The position numbers and the translations under genes were made by a program. From 2-02-FULL-47-50 sp964479045 (GTDB lineage Bacteria; Pseudomonadota; Gammaproteobacteria; Eutrophobiales; Eutrophobiaceae), in assembly GCA_964479045.1 (NCBI GenBank), contig CAYZJI010000002.1, forward strand, positions 237,198-301,197: 64,000 nucleotides of DNA, read 5' to 3'. Of the stretch, positions 1 through 8,199 are shown piece by piece. The notes beneath the pieces were generated by a model, which made no database searches, was not told the origin of the DNA, and saw nothing but the letters and a program-made list of their open reading frames with translations. How positions within the stretch are numbered: the first letter of the stretch is position 1; every line of letters starts with the position of its first letter.

Positions 1-1
1 T

Positions 2-382
2 GAATTACCGCGTAAGGAGATTCGCCCGCGTCGTCTGGCCATTACGTCCTACGATAAAATCTGGATTGTGGATCATGCCACGGGCACGCTGGGCCGGTTC
101 GATCCGGTGACGGCGAATTACACTGAACGGCAACTGCCAGGTGGCGCCGGTTCCGAACCTTATGCCATGGCGGTGGATAACAGGGACTGGTTGTGGCTGG
201 TGGAAACCGGCTCCAATCCAAACCGGTTTATCGGTTTTGATCCGTGGAAACAGGAATTTTCCATGATGGCGGACATTCCGAGTGGTGGCGGTTCAGTGCG
301 GCACATGTATTTTCATCGCAAGAACCGTTCGATCTGGTTTGGCACCGATACCAACTTTATCGGTCGGGCAAAACTGCCTTGA
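2..382 (+). CDS. Virginiamycin B lyase-like beta-propeller protein, C-terminal part
   Basis: The reading frame is open from base 2, so the gene begins upstream of the window; only its last ~126 residues are here. The protein shows repeated short blades of the type seen in streptogramin lyase (Vgb)/NHL-like propellers: a blade with DKIWIVDHATGTLGRFDP, then AVDNRDWLWLVETG and NRSIWFGTDTNFIGRAKLP. Vgb enzymes linearise streptogramin B, but many chromosomal relatives are periplasmic proteins of unknown role, so no antibiotic function is claimed. A GTG at 68 could be mistaken for the start, but the same repeat pattern continues upstream of it. It ends 53 bp before the DUF485 gene and may or may not be co-transcribed with it. 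Confidence 0.7.
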   Translation, partial: ELPRKEIRPRRLAITSYDKIWIVDHATGTLGRFDPVTANYTERQLPGGAGSEPYAMAVDNRDWLWLVETGSNPNRFIGFDPWKQEFSMMADIPSGGGSVRHMYFHRKNRSIWFGTDTNFIGRAKLP

Positions 383-435
383 TGTAGTACTGATTTAAAA
401 AATATAACAATAAATCATAGTTCGGGGGAAAGTAC

Positions 436-753
436 GTGAGTGAGGATGTTTATGCGCGTCTGAGCCGGAGTCAGGCATTCAAGGATTATATACGCCGGCA
501 GCACCGCGTAGCGTGGCTGTTTTCCGGAATGATGGTGGCGGTATATTTTCTGTTCATTCTGCTGCTTGCATTCAAGCCGGAATTACTGGGGCGTCCTCTC
601 TATGATGGCAGCGTCATTACACTCGGAATTCCGGCGGGAATTTCCATCATATTATTTGCATTTCTGATTACCGGTTTGTATGTGCGCAAGGCCAACCGTG
701 AATTTGACCCCATCAGGAAAAAACTTGTCGAAGAGGCCATGCGTGATCCATAG
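436..753 (+). CDS. yjcH: DUF485 inner-membrane protein (YjcH-like)
   Basis: This 105-residue protein has two predicted membrane helices (about residues 28-48 and 63-84) with charged ends, the size and layout of DUF485/YjcH proteins. In Enterobacteria yjcH lies directly upstream of actP, the acetate permease; the same order is found here, with the downstream symporter starting inside the last codons of this gene, which implies translational coupling. The start is GTG, preceded by a good Shine-Dalgarno sequence (GGGGGAAAG). The function of DUF485 proteins is unsettled; a role as an accessory to the symporter is inferred from the conserved pairing. Gene symbol by analogy. Confidence 0.85.
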   Translation: MSEDVYARLSRSQAFKDYIRRQHRVAWLFSGMMVAVYFLFILLLAFKPELLGRPLYDGSVITLGIPAGISIILFAFLITGLYVRKANREFDPIRKKLVEEAMRDP

Positions 754-2410
754 AATTAACCGCCTGCCTGTTCTGGCAGTCATGCTGCCTGCGATGCTGC
801 TTGCTGCGACAACTGCAGATGCAGCAGAAGAGGCGTTCCAATCGCAGGTGAACACAACTGCCGTCATCATGTTTTTGGTTTTCGTCGCGGCGACATTGGC
901 AATTACCTGGTGGGCGGCCCGGCACACGCGTTCCGCTGCAGATTACTACGCAGCCGGAGGTGGAATTACCGGATTCCAGAATGGCCTTGCCATCGCAGGT
1001 GATTATATGTCTGCTGCATCATTTTTGGGAATTTCAGGCCTGGTATATCTCTCCGGGTTTGATGGTCTTATTTATTCCATCGGTTTTCTGGCTGGTTGGC
1101 CGGTGATACTGTTTCTGATTGCTGAACGTCTGCGTAATCTGGGCCGCTATACCTTTGCCGATGTAGTCACCTATCGACTCGGCCAGCGGCCATTGCGCAT
1201 CCTGTCTGCGTTGGGGGCTTTGGCCGTAGTGGCATTTTATCTGATCGCCCAGATGGTTGGTTCAGGCAAACTGATTCAGATACTGTTCGGGTTGCCGTAT
1301 GAAGCTGCCGTCGTGATAGTCGGTGTACTCATGGTGCTCTATGTAACTTTCGGCGGTATGTTGGCAACCACCTGGGTGCAGATCATCAAGGCAGTGTTGT
1401 TATTAAGTGGCGCAACATTTCTCGCCTTCATGGTGTTGCAAAAATCCGGATTCAGTTTTGAAGCGTTGTTCCGCAATGCTATTGATGTTCATCCACAGGG
1501 CCGGGCCATTATGGCGCCGGGCAATATGGTGTCCGATCCGATCTCCGCCATCTCGCTCGGGCTGGCCCTGATGTTTGGCACTGCCGGATTGCCGCATATC
1601 CTGATGCGATTTTTTACCGTGCCGGATGCCGCTGAAGCTCGCAAGTCCGTGTTTTATGCGACCGGATTCATCGGCTACTTTTATATCCTGACATTTATCA
1701 TCGGGTTTGGTGCGATTGTTCTATTGTCCGTCAATCCGGAGTTCCTGGGCAGTGACGGCAAGTTGCTGGGCGGCAGCAATATGGCGGCCATCCATCTCTC
1801 CAAGGCGCTCGGTGGTGATCTTTTTCTTGGCTTTATATCTGCGGTCGCGTTTGCCACGATACTTGCTGTAGTGGCAGGGCTCACGCTGGCCGGGGCCAGT
1901 GCAGTTTCGCACGATCTGTTTGCCAATGTGATCAGGCAGGGTCGTGTGGATGAGAAAACAGAGATACGGGTGTCCCGTATGGCAACAGTAGTGCTTGGGA
2001 TCATTGCCATCGTGCTCGGAATTTTGTTTGAAAAGCAGAATGTCGCTTTCATGGTTGGCCTTGCATTTGGTATTGCCGCAAGCACCAACTTTCCGATCCT
2101 GTTTCTCTCCATGTACTGGCGCGGGCTTACTACACGCGGGGCTGTGTGGGGAGGGGCCTTTGGACTGGTGTCGGCCATCGTTCTCGTGGTAATGGGGCCG
2201 ATAGTATGGGTACAAATCCTGGGACATTCCGAGGCGGTTTTCCCGTATGAATATCCGGCGCTGTTTTCGATGTCACTGTCCTTTGCCGGCATCTGGTTTT
2301 TCTCGGTGACGGATCGGAGTGACTCCGCAAATTCAGAACGGGGGAAATTTGAATTCCAGTTTATCCGTTCGGAAACGGGAATAGGCGCAGCCGGAGCATC
2401 CACGCACTAG
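743..2410 (+). CDS. actP: Sodium:solute symporter, cation/acetate symporter ActP family
   Basis: A 555-residue SSS-family permease (E. coli ActP is about 549). I choose the GTG at 743, which overlaps the DUF485 stop, because it gives a signal-like N-terminus ending near ATTADAAEEA, as in ActP; an open frame extending up to 680 adds a tail that is only a shadow of the upstream gene. The family pattern of about 13 membrane helices is visible, with ADYYAAGGGITGFQNGLAIAGDYMS-type sequence (read in pieces) after the first helix, characteristic of the acetate branch. Expected role: sodium- or proton-driven uptake of acetate or another short carboxylate across the inner membrane. Substrate is inferred from family and the yjcH partner. 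Its stop shares a CTAG with the convergent gene. Confidence 0.85.
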   Translation: MIHRINRLPVLAVMLPAMLLAATTADAAEEAFQSQVNTTAVIMFLVFVAATLAITWWAARHTRSAADYYAAGGGITGFQNGLAIAGDYMSAASFLGISGLVYLSGFDGLIYSIGFLAGWPVILFLIAERLRNLGRYTFADVVTYRLGQRPLRILSALGALAVVAFYLIAQMVGSGKLIQILFGLPYEAAVVIVGVLMVLYVTFGGMLATTWVQIIKAVLLLSGATFLAFMVLQKSGFSFEALFRNAIDVHPQGRAIMAPGNMVSDPISAISLGLALMFGTAGLPHILMRFFTVPDAAEARKSVFYATGFIGYFYILTFIIGFGAIVLLSVNPEFLGSDGKLLGGSNMAAIHLSKALGGDLFLGFISAVAFATILAVVAGLTLAGASAVSHDLFANVIRQGRVDEKTEIRVSRMATVVLGIIAIVLGILFEKQNVAFMVGLAFGIAASTNFPILFLSMYWRGLTTRGAVWGGAFGLVSAIVLVVMGPIVWVQILGHSEAVFPYEYPALFSMSLSFAGIWFFSVTDRSDSANSERGKFEFQFIRSETGIGAAGASTH

Positions 2411-3780
2411 CTGTCAGGTGTTTCCGTTTCTGCACTTTCTTCTTTGTCAAATGAAAGCTGCAGTGAATTACGAATGTTGATTCCGTCCGGTGATGTGAAC
2501 GAAAGCGATCGTTCAACCGGGTCCCACTCAAATGCTTTTCCGGTATAGGGCTCGGAAAAAATTTTCCTTGCCTCATGAACATAATCACTGAGGCTCTCAG
2601 GTTTTACGCCGTTCTTTCTGATATCGAGTTTCAGGTTGATCATGTTGATCAGCCCCTGGGTGTCGTGCATGCGAACGATGTACTTGTCAAAATCCGGGAG
2701 TGACAATGAGAACAATATGCATCCGATGGGATTGTAGACATAATCCATCCAGCCCGGCTGCAGTCCCTCTTCCCGCTGTGGTTTTTGCTGAAGATACTGG
2801 TGAAAACTGCTAGCGGGGATGCGGCTGCGCTCCAGTATTTCATTGAACGTTTCCTGCAGCATATTAATCGTGTGATTTTTACGGAACAGCGGAAACGGCA
2901 ACCAGGCCGGTACGCCCAGATCGCCGGTAATCAACTCAGGGTATGTCTTGATTTCTTCTGCGAGGTTGGTGTTCATACGGAATTCATACAGAATGGGACT
3001 GTAAAATGATCGTTCTTCTTCATTCAGTGGCCTGATATCCTCAAATAGATAGGTCAGTTCTCCGGGCGCATCCATCAATGAAGCGTAGATATACAAATCA
3101 TGTTTAAGCATGGCCAGAGCGATCATTTTTGCAATCAATGTGTCAGCTTTTGCCAGCAGCCCGCGCAGGAAATGGATGTCCTGGTTTAACATCGCAAGCG
3201 CAGGTTCAGGCTCGCCTGTGAGAAAACGTGTAGCTATGGCCGCGCCGAGCAGGCGGTTAATGGCCATGAGTGTGGCATAATCCGGTTGTGGTGAACGTAT
3301 ATCAGCTGCCAGAGTGGTGTGGTAGGTAGAAAGGTTCTGCAATTTGTCATAACGTTGCAAAAGGACCTGATTATCCTTTTGTAGGCTGAAGATAGTATCT
3401 TTCTGGGAAATCCAGATATTTCTGCAGTCCTGGTTGCGCGGTTCACACAGAATATTCACACCTTCGGTAACCCTCAGTGCCGGCTGGTACCAGTGTTTAT
3501 CAAAGTCCGGCCGTGCTCCGGATTGCAGATGATGCGCCGCTTCCAGAAATATGGCCAATTGTGTGTTGGCAGCTTGCACGAGCTGCGTGCCGGACTTTAT
3601 AAAATCCTGTTCAGCAGCAACAGTCAGTCCTGCCAGCCCATTAAAGAGATTGTCCTGTTCACCGCTCAAAGGCTGCCTGCCCATCATCCAGTCCACTGCT
3701 CCGGAAGAGAGATCACTGTCCGGTATGACGAGATATACCGTGATCAGGAGCATGAGGACAAGGGCAAGTTTTTTGAGCAT
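2407..3780 (-). CDS. Uncharacterised membrane-anchored or exported protein
   Basis: I do not recognise this 457-residue protein. It has a hydrophobic N-terminus (about residues 4-20, MLKKLALVLMLLITVYLVIP) without an obvious lipobox, so it is either exported or anchored with the bulk in the periplasm. The remainder is soluble, largely helical in appearance, with several acidic patches near the C-terminus. It lies divergent to the gene at 3873 (92 bp apart) and converges with actP, sharing four bases (CTAG) that hold both stop codons. Coding is supported by its length, by consistent codon use and by a plausible export signal; no catalytic motif could be read. Confidence 0.65.
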   Translation of the reverse strand: MLKKLALVLMLLITVYLVIPDSDLSSGAVDWMMGRQPLSGEQDNLFNGLAGLTVAAEQDFIKSGTQLVQAANTQLAIFLEAAHHLQSGARPDFDKHWYQPALRVTEGVNILCEPRNQDCRNIWISQKDTIFSLQKDNQVLLQRYDKLQNLSTYHTTLAADIRSPQPDYATLMAINRLLGAAIATRFLTGEPEPALAMLNQDIHFLRGLLAKADTLIAKMIALAMLKHDLYIYASLMDAPGELTYLFEDIRPLNEEERSFYSPILYEFRMNTNLAEEIKTYPELITGDLGVPAWLPFPLFRKNHTINMLQETFNEILERSRIPASSFHQYLQQKPQREEGLQPGWMDYVYNPIGCILFSLSLPDFDKYIVRMHDTQGLINMINLKLDIRKNGVKPESLSDYVHEARKIFSEPYTGKAFEWDPVERSLSFTSPDGINIRNSLQLSFDKEESAETETPDS

Positions 3781-3872
3781 GGGTTTGTTCTGCAGATGGT
3801 CTTAATGGTGCAAAGATGTCATTCTAATCGGGATGATGGCCAAGGGGCACAATTGTTTCTATTATTTATGAT

Positions 3873-4502
3873 ATGTCAAAAACACTCTTTGTTTTATTAC
3901 TGATAGCTCTTGCCGGTTATTATTTTCATGAGCCGCCGGCACGAGTGGTTCTGGATGTGCAGGAAATCCCTGCTCTCAAGGTAACCTATGACAGCAAGCT
4001 CTCCATAGGGGCCCCGCCCATACAAAAAAACCTGAAGGATGTGAAGCAAACCATAAGTGCCGGTGAATATACGATTACACCGATTGCAAAATTCCAGGTC
4101 GCCGCACGGGTATTGGGTGCCAAGCATTATACTTTTGATCGTGAGGCCACACTTTCACCTGTGGATCTGGCGCTGGGCTGGGGTCCCATGGCCAGTGATG
4201 AGGTTCTGAAGGATATTTCCATCAGCCAGAATGGCCGTTTCTATCACTGGCGGGTCCATGAATTTCCCATACCAAGGCGTCAAATCGAGACCAACAGTGC
4301 CAATATGCACTTTATTCCGGCCACTCCGGAGATCGCAGCAAAACTGAAGGAAGTTGATGAAGGTGACATGATAAAATTCAAGGGACATCTGGTCAGGGTT
4401 GATGCTGATGATGGTTGGCGGTGGGTAAGTTCCACAACCCGTGAAGACACTGGCGGTGGCGCCTGTGAAGTTATACTGGTTGATGATATAACCCGCCTTT
4501 GA
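3873..4502 (+). CDS. Uncharacterised protein with N-terminal membrane segment
   Basis: A 209-residue protein with a short hydrophobic N-terminal helix (about residues 3-18) followed by a soluble domain of mostly beta character. The C-terminal part carries WRVHEFPIPRRQIE, a MHFIPA stretch and GDMIKFKGHLVRVDADDGWRW, ending in GGGACEVILVDDITRL. This looks like a conserved exported protein of unknown function; I cannot assign a family with certainty. It has its own promoter region shared with the divergent gene at 3780 and is followed after 40 bp by the chromate transporter, so the two could be co-transcribed. Confidence 0.65.
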   Translation: MSKTLFVLLLIALAGYYFHEPPARVVLDVQEIPALKVTYDSKLSIGAPPIQKNLKDVKQTISAGEYTITPIAKFQVAARVLGAKHYTFDREATLSPVDLALGWGPMASDEVLKDISISQNGRFYHWRVHEFPIPRRQIETNSANMHFIPATPEIAAKLKEVDEGDMIKFKGHLVRVDADDGWRWVSSTTREDTGGGACEVILVDDITRL

Positions 4503-4542
4503 CGGGCATCAGTAACCAGAATTCATAAGGACAATATTTTCG

Positions 4543-5892
4543 ATGGACACAGATTCCGCAGAAGCAGGGCCCGGCACCAGGTCGGTTTCCGTTATTGAGG
4601 CTTTTCATTACTGGCTGAAGCTCGGCTTCATCAGTTTCGGCGGACCGGCCGGGCAGATCAGCATGATGCATCAGGAACTGGTGGAACGGCGACGCTGGAT
4701 TTCCGAACATCGTTTTCTGCATGCATTGAATTTCTGCATGGTGTTGCCGGGGCCGGAAGCGCAACAGCTGGCTACTTACATTGGCTGGCTTATGCATGGC
4801 ACTGTTGGCGGGATTATCGCAGGCCTGCTGTTCATACTGCCGTCACTGGTGATCCTGATCCTCCTGAGCTGGATTTATGTGGTTTATCATGAGGTCACAC
4901 TGGTCGCTGGCATACTCTACGGTATCAAACCGGCAGTAACGGCCATCGTGGTGCATGCTGCGTGGCGTATCGGCAGTCGTGTGCTCAAGAATTCTCTATT
5001 GTTTGCTTTTGCCGCGGCATCATTTATATCGATTGCCATACTGCATGTGCCTTTCCCTTTAATAGTGCTTGCCGCCGGGATACTGGGTTATCTGGGTTCC
5101 CGCATTGTGCCGGACAAATTCAACCTTAAACCTGCGCATGGACAGCAGCATGCATCCTATGGTCCTGCAGTGATCGATGATCATACGCCTGTTTCTGAAC
5201 ACGCCCGTTACCAGCGATCACGTCTGATCATGTTGGCCATAATCGGCTTGATGTTGTGGTCAATGCCGTTATTACTCTTGCTGATTTATTTTGGCTGGCA
5301 AGGTACCCTGACACAGATGGGGTGGTTTTTCACCAAGGCAGCATTACTGACATTTGGTGGCGCCTATGCTGTCTTACCCTATGTTTATCAGGGTGCCGTA
5401 GAAGGTTATGGCTGGCTCACAGCCACTCAAATGATTGATGGTCTGGCGCTGGGTGAAACCACGCCCGGACCTTTGATTATGGTCGTGGCATTTGTCGGTT
5501 TTCTTGGGGGGTGGAGTTCGCAGATTTTCGGTCCGGACATGACATTACTGGCTGGAATAATTGCGGCATGCATTGTTACCTATTTTACTTTTCTGCCTTC
5601 ATTTCTGTTTATTCTGATTGGCGGTCCGGCGGTGGAAGCGACCCGGCACGAGATCGGGTTTTCAGCGCCCCTGACCGGTATAACAGCGGCAGTTGTGGGC
5701 GTGGTGCTGAATCTTGCGGTGATGTTCGCATGGCATGTATTGTGGCCACAGGGATTTGCAGGAGATTTTGAATGGCCGGCACTGATCATCGGCAGTGCGG
5801 CATTTGTCGCGTTGTTTTATTTTCGCCTGGGTGTTGTCAGCCTGATTGGTGGGAGTGCGTTGGCGGGTCTTGCATACGTCTTGATTGGCTGA
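4543..5892 (+). CDS. chrA: Chromate transporter ChrA family, two-domain form
   Basis: A 449-residue membrane protein with two homologous CHR halves, the long form of the family. Half one begins near residue 23 with GFISFGGPAGQISMM and contains LPGPEAQQLATYIGWL; half two near residue 265 has LLTFGGAYAVLPYV and LGETTPGPLIMVVAF. The duplicated FGG and PGP motifs define the family. ChrA proteins pump chromate out, or in some cases move sulfate-like oxyanions; which applies here cannot be read from sequence. The 3' end overlaps the convergent DUF484 gene by 56 bp. Confidence 0.9.
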   Translation: MDTDSAEAGPGTRSVSVIEAFHYWLKLGFISFGGPAGQISMMHQELVERRRWISEHRFLHALNFCMVLPGPEAQQLATYIGWLMHGTVGGIIAGLLFILPSLVILILLSWIYVVYHEVTLVAGILYGIKPAVTAIVVHAAWRIGSRVLKNSLLFAFAAASFISIAILHVPFPLIVLAAGILGYLGSRIVPDKFNLKPAHGQQHASYGPAVIDDHTPVSEHARYQRSRLIMLAIIGLMLWSMPLLLLLIYFGWQGTLTQMGWFFTKAALLTFGGAYAVLPYVYQGAVEGYGWLTATQMIDGLALGETTPGPLIMVVAFVGFLGGWSSQIFGPDMTLLAGIIAACIVTYFTFLPSFLFILIGGPAVEATRHEIGFSAPLTGITAAVVGVVLNLAVMFAWHVLWPQGFAGDFEWPALIIGSAAFVALFYFRLGVVSLIGGSALAGLAYVLIG

Positions 5893-6544
5893 AATCCTGT
5901 ATTCTGTAATCGATGATGTCCTTCAGAAATACCAGCAGATCCAGCGCATGACCATGACCATAATGGTTTTGCAGATGTGAACCGAGCACCAGGAGTCCCT
6001 GCCAGTGTTGATGTTCCAGTGGCAACAGCACGGTGGATTTGATACGTTCACTGTCTTTGCCGAACAAGGCCACCAGATGTTCATCCTGCAGACTGCCACA
6101 CAGAGGTTTGTTGCGATGAAAAACCTCGGTAAACATGAAACGCATACGTGGATGACTGCTGCTGCCACCTGTTTTGTTGAAAATCATCAGCAGCACCCGA
6201 TCGGCCGTATAGTGTGTGCGCAGTCCCTTGTGCAGGCTGAGATAGAGTTTTTCCGGCGATTCTGCTGACAGCAGATCCAGTGCCATTGCATGTACCGCAG
6301 TGGACAACATCATGTCCATGTCTGCGTGGTGCTGCATATTCTGTAATTGCTTCTGTTGGTCAGTAATCTGTTCTCGCAGCCGGATCACCTGATATTCCAG
6401 AAATGATGCGATGTTTTTATTTTTGATTGCAGGAAGTGAGAGTGTTGCGATCAACTCAGGATAGGTTATAAAGAAATCCGGATGGCGACGGAGATAATCG
6501 GCAATTGCCGCAGGATCACTGGAAAGATTATTAACAAGGGTCAT
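5837..6544 (-). CDS. DUF484 family protein
   Basis: A 235-residue protein with the DUF484 opening (DYLRRHPDFFITYPELIATL), a heptad-like coiled-coil segment (VIRLREQITDQQKQLQNMQ) and a GAF-like C-terminal half. I start it at the ATG at 6544; the frame remains open upstream to 6883, but that part is antisense to rnfG and does not look like protein. DUF484 genes usually lie between dapF and xerC; here the gene directly follows rnfG (22 bp), in the place where rnfE and nth would be expected. Whether it works with the Rnf complex is unknown. Its 3' end runs 56 bp into the convergent chrA gene. Confidence 0.85.
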   Translation of the reverse strand: MTLVNNLSSDPAAIADYLRRHPDFFITYPELIATLSLPAIKNKNIASFLEYQVIRLREQITDQQKQLQNMQHHADMDMMLSTAVHAMALDLLSAESPEKLYLSLHKGLRTHYTADRVLLMIFNKTGGSSSHPRMRFMFTEVFHRNKPLCGSLQDEHLVALFGKDSERIKSTVLLPLEHQHWQGLLVLGSHLQNHYGHGHALDLLVFLKDIIDYRIQDFSQSRRMQDPPTHSHQSG

Positions 6545-6566
6545 ACAGATTTTTCTACCATAACCA

Positions 6567-7190
6567 TCAGTATAGTCTATCGCGCTGTAAACTGTAGTAT
6601 TCCAGTGCTTTACGCACGGCGTTGACCACCCCGCGCGAGGTGATGGTGGCGCCGCTGAGTTGATCAATTGTGCCGCCATCTTCTGTGACCATCCACGATT
6701 CTGCCGGCAGGTTTTGCAGTGAGCGTCCGGTGAAACCGGCAATCCAGGAAGATTTTTCGTGATCGATGCCATCTCCGAGACCGGGTGTTTCCCTGTGATG
6801 CAAGGCGCGCACGCCCAGCAATGTACCGTCATAGGCGATGCCGATAATGAGTTCAATGGTACCGCTGTAACCGCGGGCCTCAACCGGCATCAGCACAGCG
6901 CCGACAGGTTGGCCATTCTGCCGTGCACGAAATACAGACACTGTATGATCAGGACCGAAGAATCCACTATCACTGATTTCAATAGTGTCATCATAAAGTA
7001 CATTATCATGTTGAAGGGGCATTAATGGATCGATCACATGCAGTTGAGCGACTCTGGAATTGGTGTGGATCTGATCGTTTGTGAGTTGATCAATGAAATA
7101 CAACAGCAATCCCAGAACCAGTGCCAGGCCCATGAGGGGCAACAAAATACTTGTACGGGTGCGGCTTGCACGTTCAGACACGGCGTTCAC
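6567..7190 (-). CDS. rnfG: Electron transport complex subunit RnfG
   Basis: A 207-residue protein with one N-terminal membrane helix and an FMN-binding periplasmic domain. The covalent flavin motif SGATIT is present (about residues 179-184), as is the HHRETPGLGD segment typical of RnfG/NqrC. In known complexes the flavin is attached by a phosphoester to the threonine in this motif, and RnfG passes electrons on the outer side of the membrane. I favour the GTG at 7190 because it gives the usual short cytoplasmic tail before the helix; it overlaps rnfD by 17 bp. An ATG at 7238 and a GTG at 7181 are alternatives. The next gene is DUF484, not rnfE. Confidence 0.92.
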   Translation of the reverse strand: MNAVSERASRTRTSILLPLMGLALVLGLLLYFIDQLTNDQIHTNSRVAQLHVIDPLMPLQHDNVLYDDTIEISDSGFFGPDHTVSVFRARQNGQPVGAVLMPVEARGYSGTIELIIGIAYDGTLLGVRALHHRETPGLGDGIDHEKSSWIAGFTGRSLQNLPAESWMVTEDGGTIDQLSGATITSRGVVNAVRKALEYYSLQRDRLY

Positions 7191-8199
7191 CAAAAGCGGG
7201 AGGGCGGGTGTATTGATCAATGAGAGGGACCGCTGCATTCATCAACAGCACAGCGAATGCCACTCCGTCGGGATAACCACCAAAGGTGCGAATCAGCCAT
7301 GCGAGCAATGCAATGCCGCACACATAAATAATACGTCCGCGCGGGGTGGTGGAGGCTGTAACCGGATCAGTAATAATAAAAAATGCAGCCAGCATGATGC
7401 CACCGGTAAACAGAGTGAGCAGAGGGGGCAAAAACAGATCGGTGTCGTACCCATGAAATATCAAACTGATGCCGAGCAGCGTACCGAGAAAATACGCCGG
7501 CAAACGCCATGAAATAATTTTTTGCATGATGAGCCAGACTCCACCTGCCAGCCACGCTGCGGCTATCCATTCCGACCCTTTGCCACCCACGCTGCCAAAC
7601 AGGGGCGAGGTACGTATTTCCTGCAGCATGGACATGCCCCTGAGCTGCGACTGCGTATAGGCAAGGGCGGTGGGGCCACTTACTGCATCAAAATTTTCGA
7701 TGCCGGTGTTACCGGTGAAGATAATCTGCAACAGTTCTGCCAGACCCGGATGTTCACCGGTAGCCAGCGGCCAGGTGGCCATGACTGCCGGAAAACACAA
7801 CAGTACGAATATATAACCGGCCATGGCCGGATTGAAGAGGTTATTGCCGATACCGCCATAGACATGTTTGGCGATGACGATGGCGAATGCTATGCCGAGG
7901 AAGTTGACCCAGATGGGGGTATAGGGGGAAATGCACAGCGCAAAGAGCAGCGCGGTAACGACAGCGCTGCCATCATATAAAAATGGATGGAGCGAGCGTC
8001 CACGTAATTTCAACATTACCATTTCCAGTGCGAGCGCGAAGCCCACCGCAAATACACATTGAATCAACACACCAGCGCCAAAAACCCATGCTGAAATCAA
8101 AATCCCCGGTAGCAGGGCATAGATTACCTGACGCATGACCTGTGCCACGGATCGAGCCTGATGCAGATGTGGAGAACTGATGATCAGCGGTTCACTCAC
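7174..8199 (-). CDS. rnfD: Electron transport complex subunit RnfD
   Basis: A 341-residue integral membrane protein with about nine to ten hydrophobic helices, the length of proteobacterial RnfD (E. coli RsxD is about 352). It carries FDAVSGPTALAYTQ, matching the usual SGAT-type site whose threonine holds covalent FMN; the alanine is replaced by proline here but the threonine is kept. The start is GTG, overlapping the rnfC stop by 8 bp. RnfD forms the membrane core that couples electron flow between ferredoxin-type donors and NADH to ion movement. The flavin path is therefore present even though the RnfA/E iron-sulfur site is not. Confidence 0.93.
   Translation of the reverse strand: MSEPLIISSPHLHQARSVAQVMRQVIYALLPGILISAWVFGAGVLIQCVFAVGFALALEMVMLKLRGRSLHPFLYDGSAVVTALLFALCISPYTPIWVNFLGIAFAIVIAKHVYGGIGNNLFNPAMAGYIFVLLCFPAVMATWPLATGEHPGLAELLQIIFTGNTGIENFDAVSGPTALAYTQSQLRGMSMLQEIRTSPLFGSVGGKGSEWIAAAWLAGGVWLIMQKIISWRLPAYFLGTLLGISLIFHGYDTDLFLPPLLTLFTGGIMLAAFFIITDPVTASTTPRGRIIYVCGIALLAWLIRTFGGYPDGVAFAVLLMNAAVPLIDQYTRPPAFGERRV

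Noticed and set aside
2..382. Antibiotic resistance by streptogramin lyase
   Set aside because: Only a C-terminal fragment is visible, and many chromosomal Vgb-like propellers are not resistance enzymes.
1681..2403. Long open frame antisense to actP
   Set aside because: Shadow of the symporter gene; no protein-like composition and no ribosome binding site.
6545..6883. N-terminal extension of the DUF484 gene
   Set aside because: The added residues are antisense/frame shadow of rnfG and unlike the family; the ATG at 6544 fits the DUF484 start.
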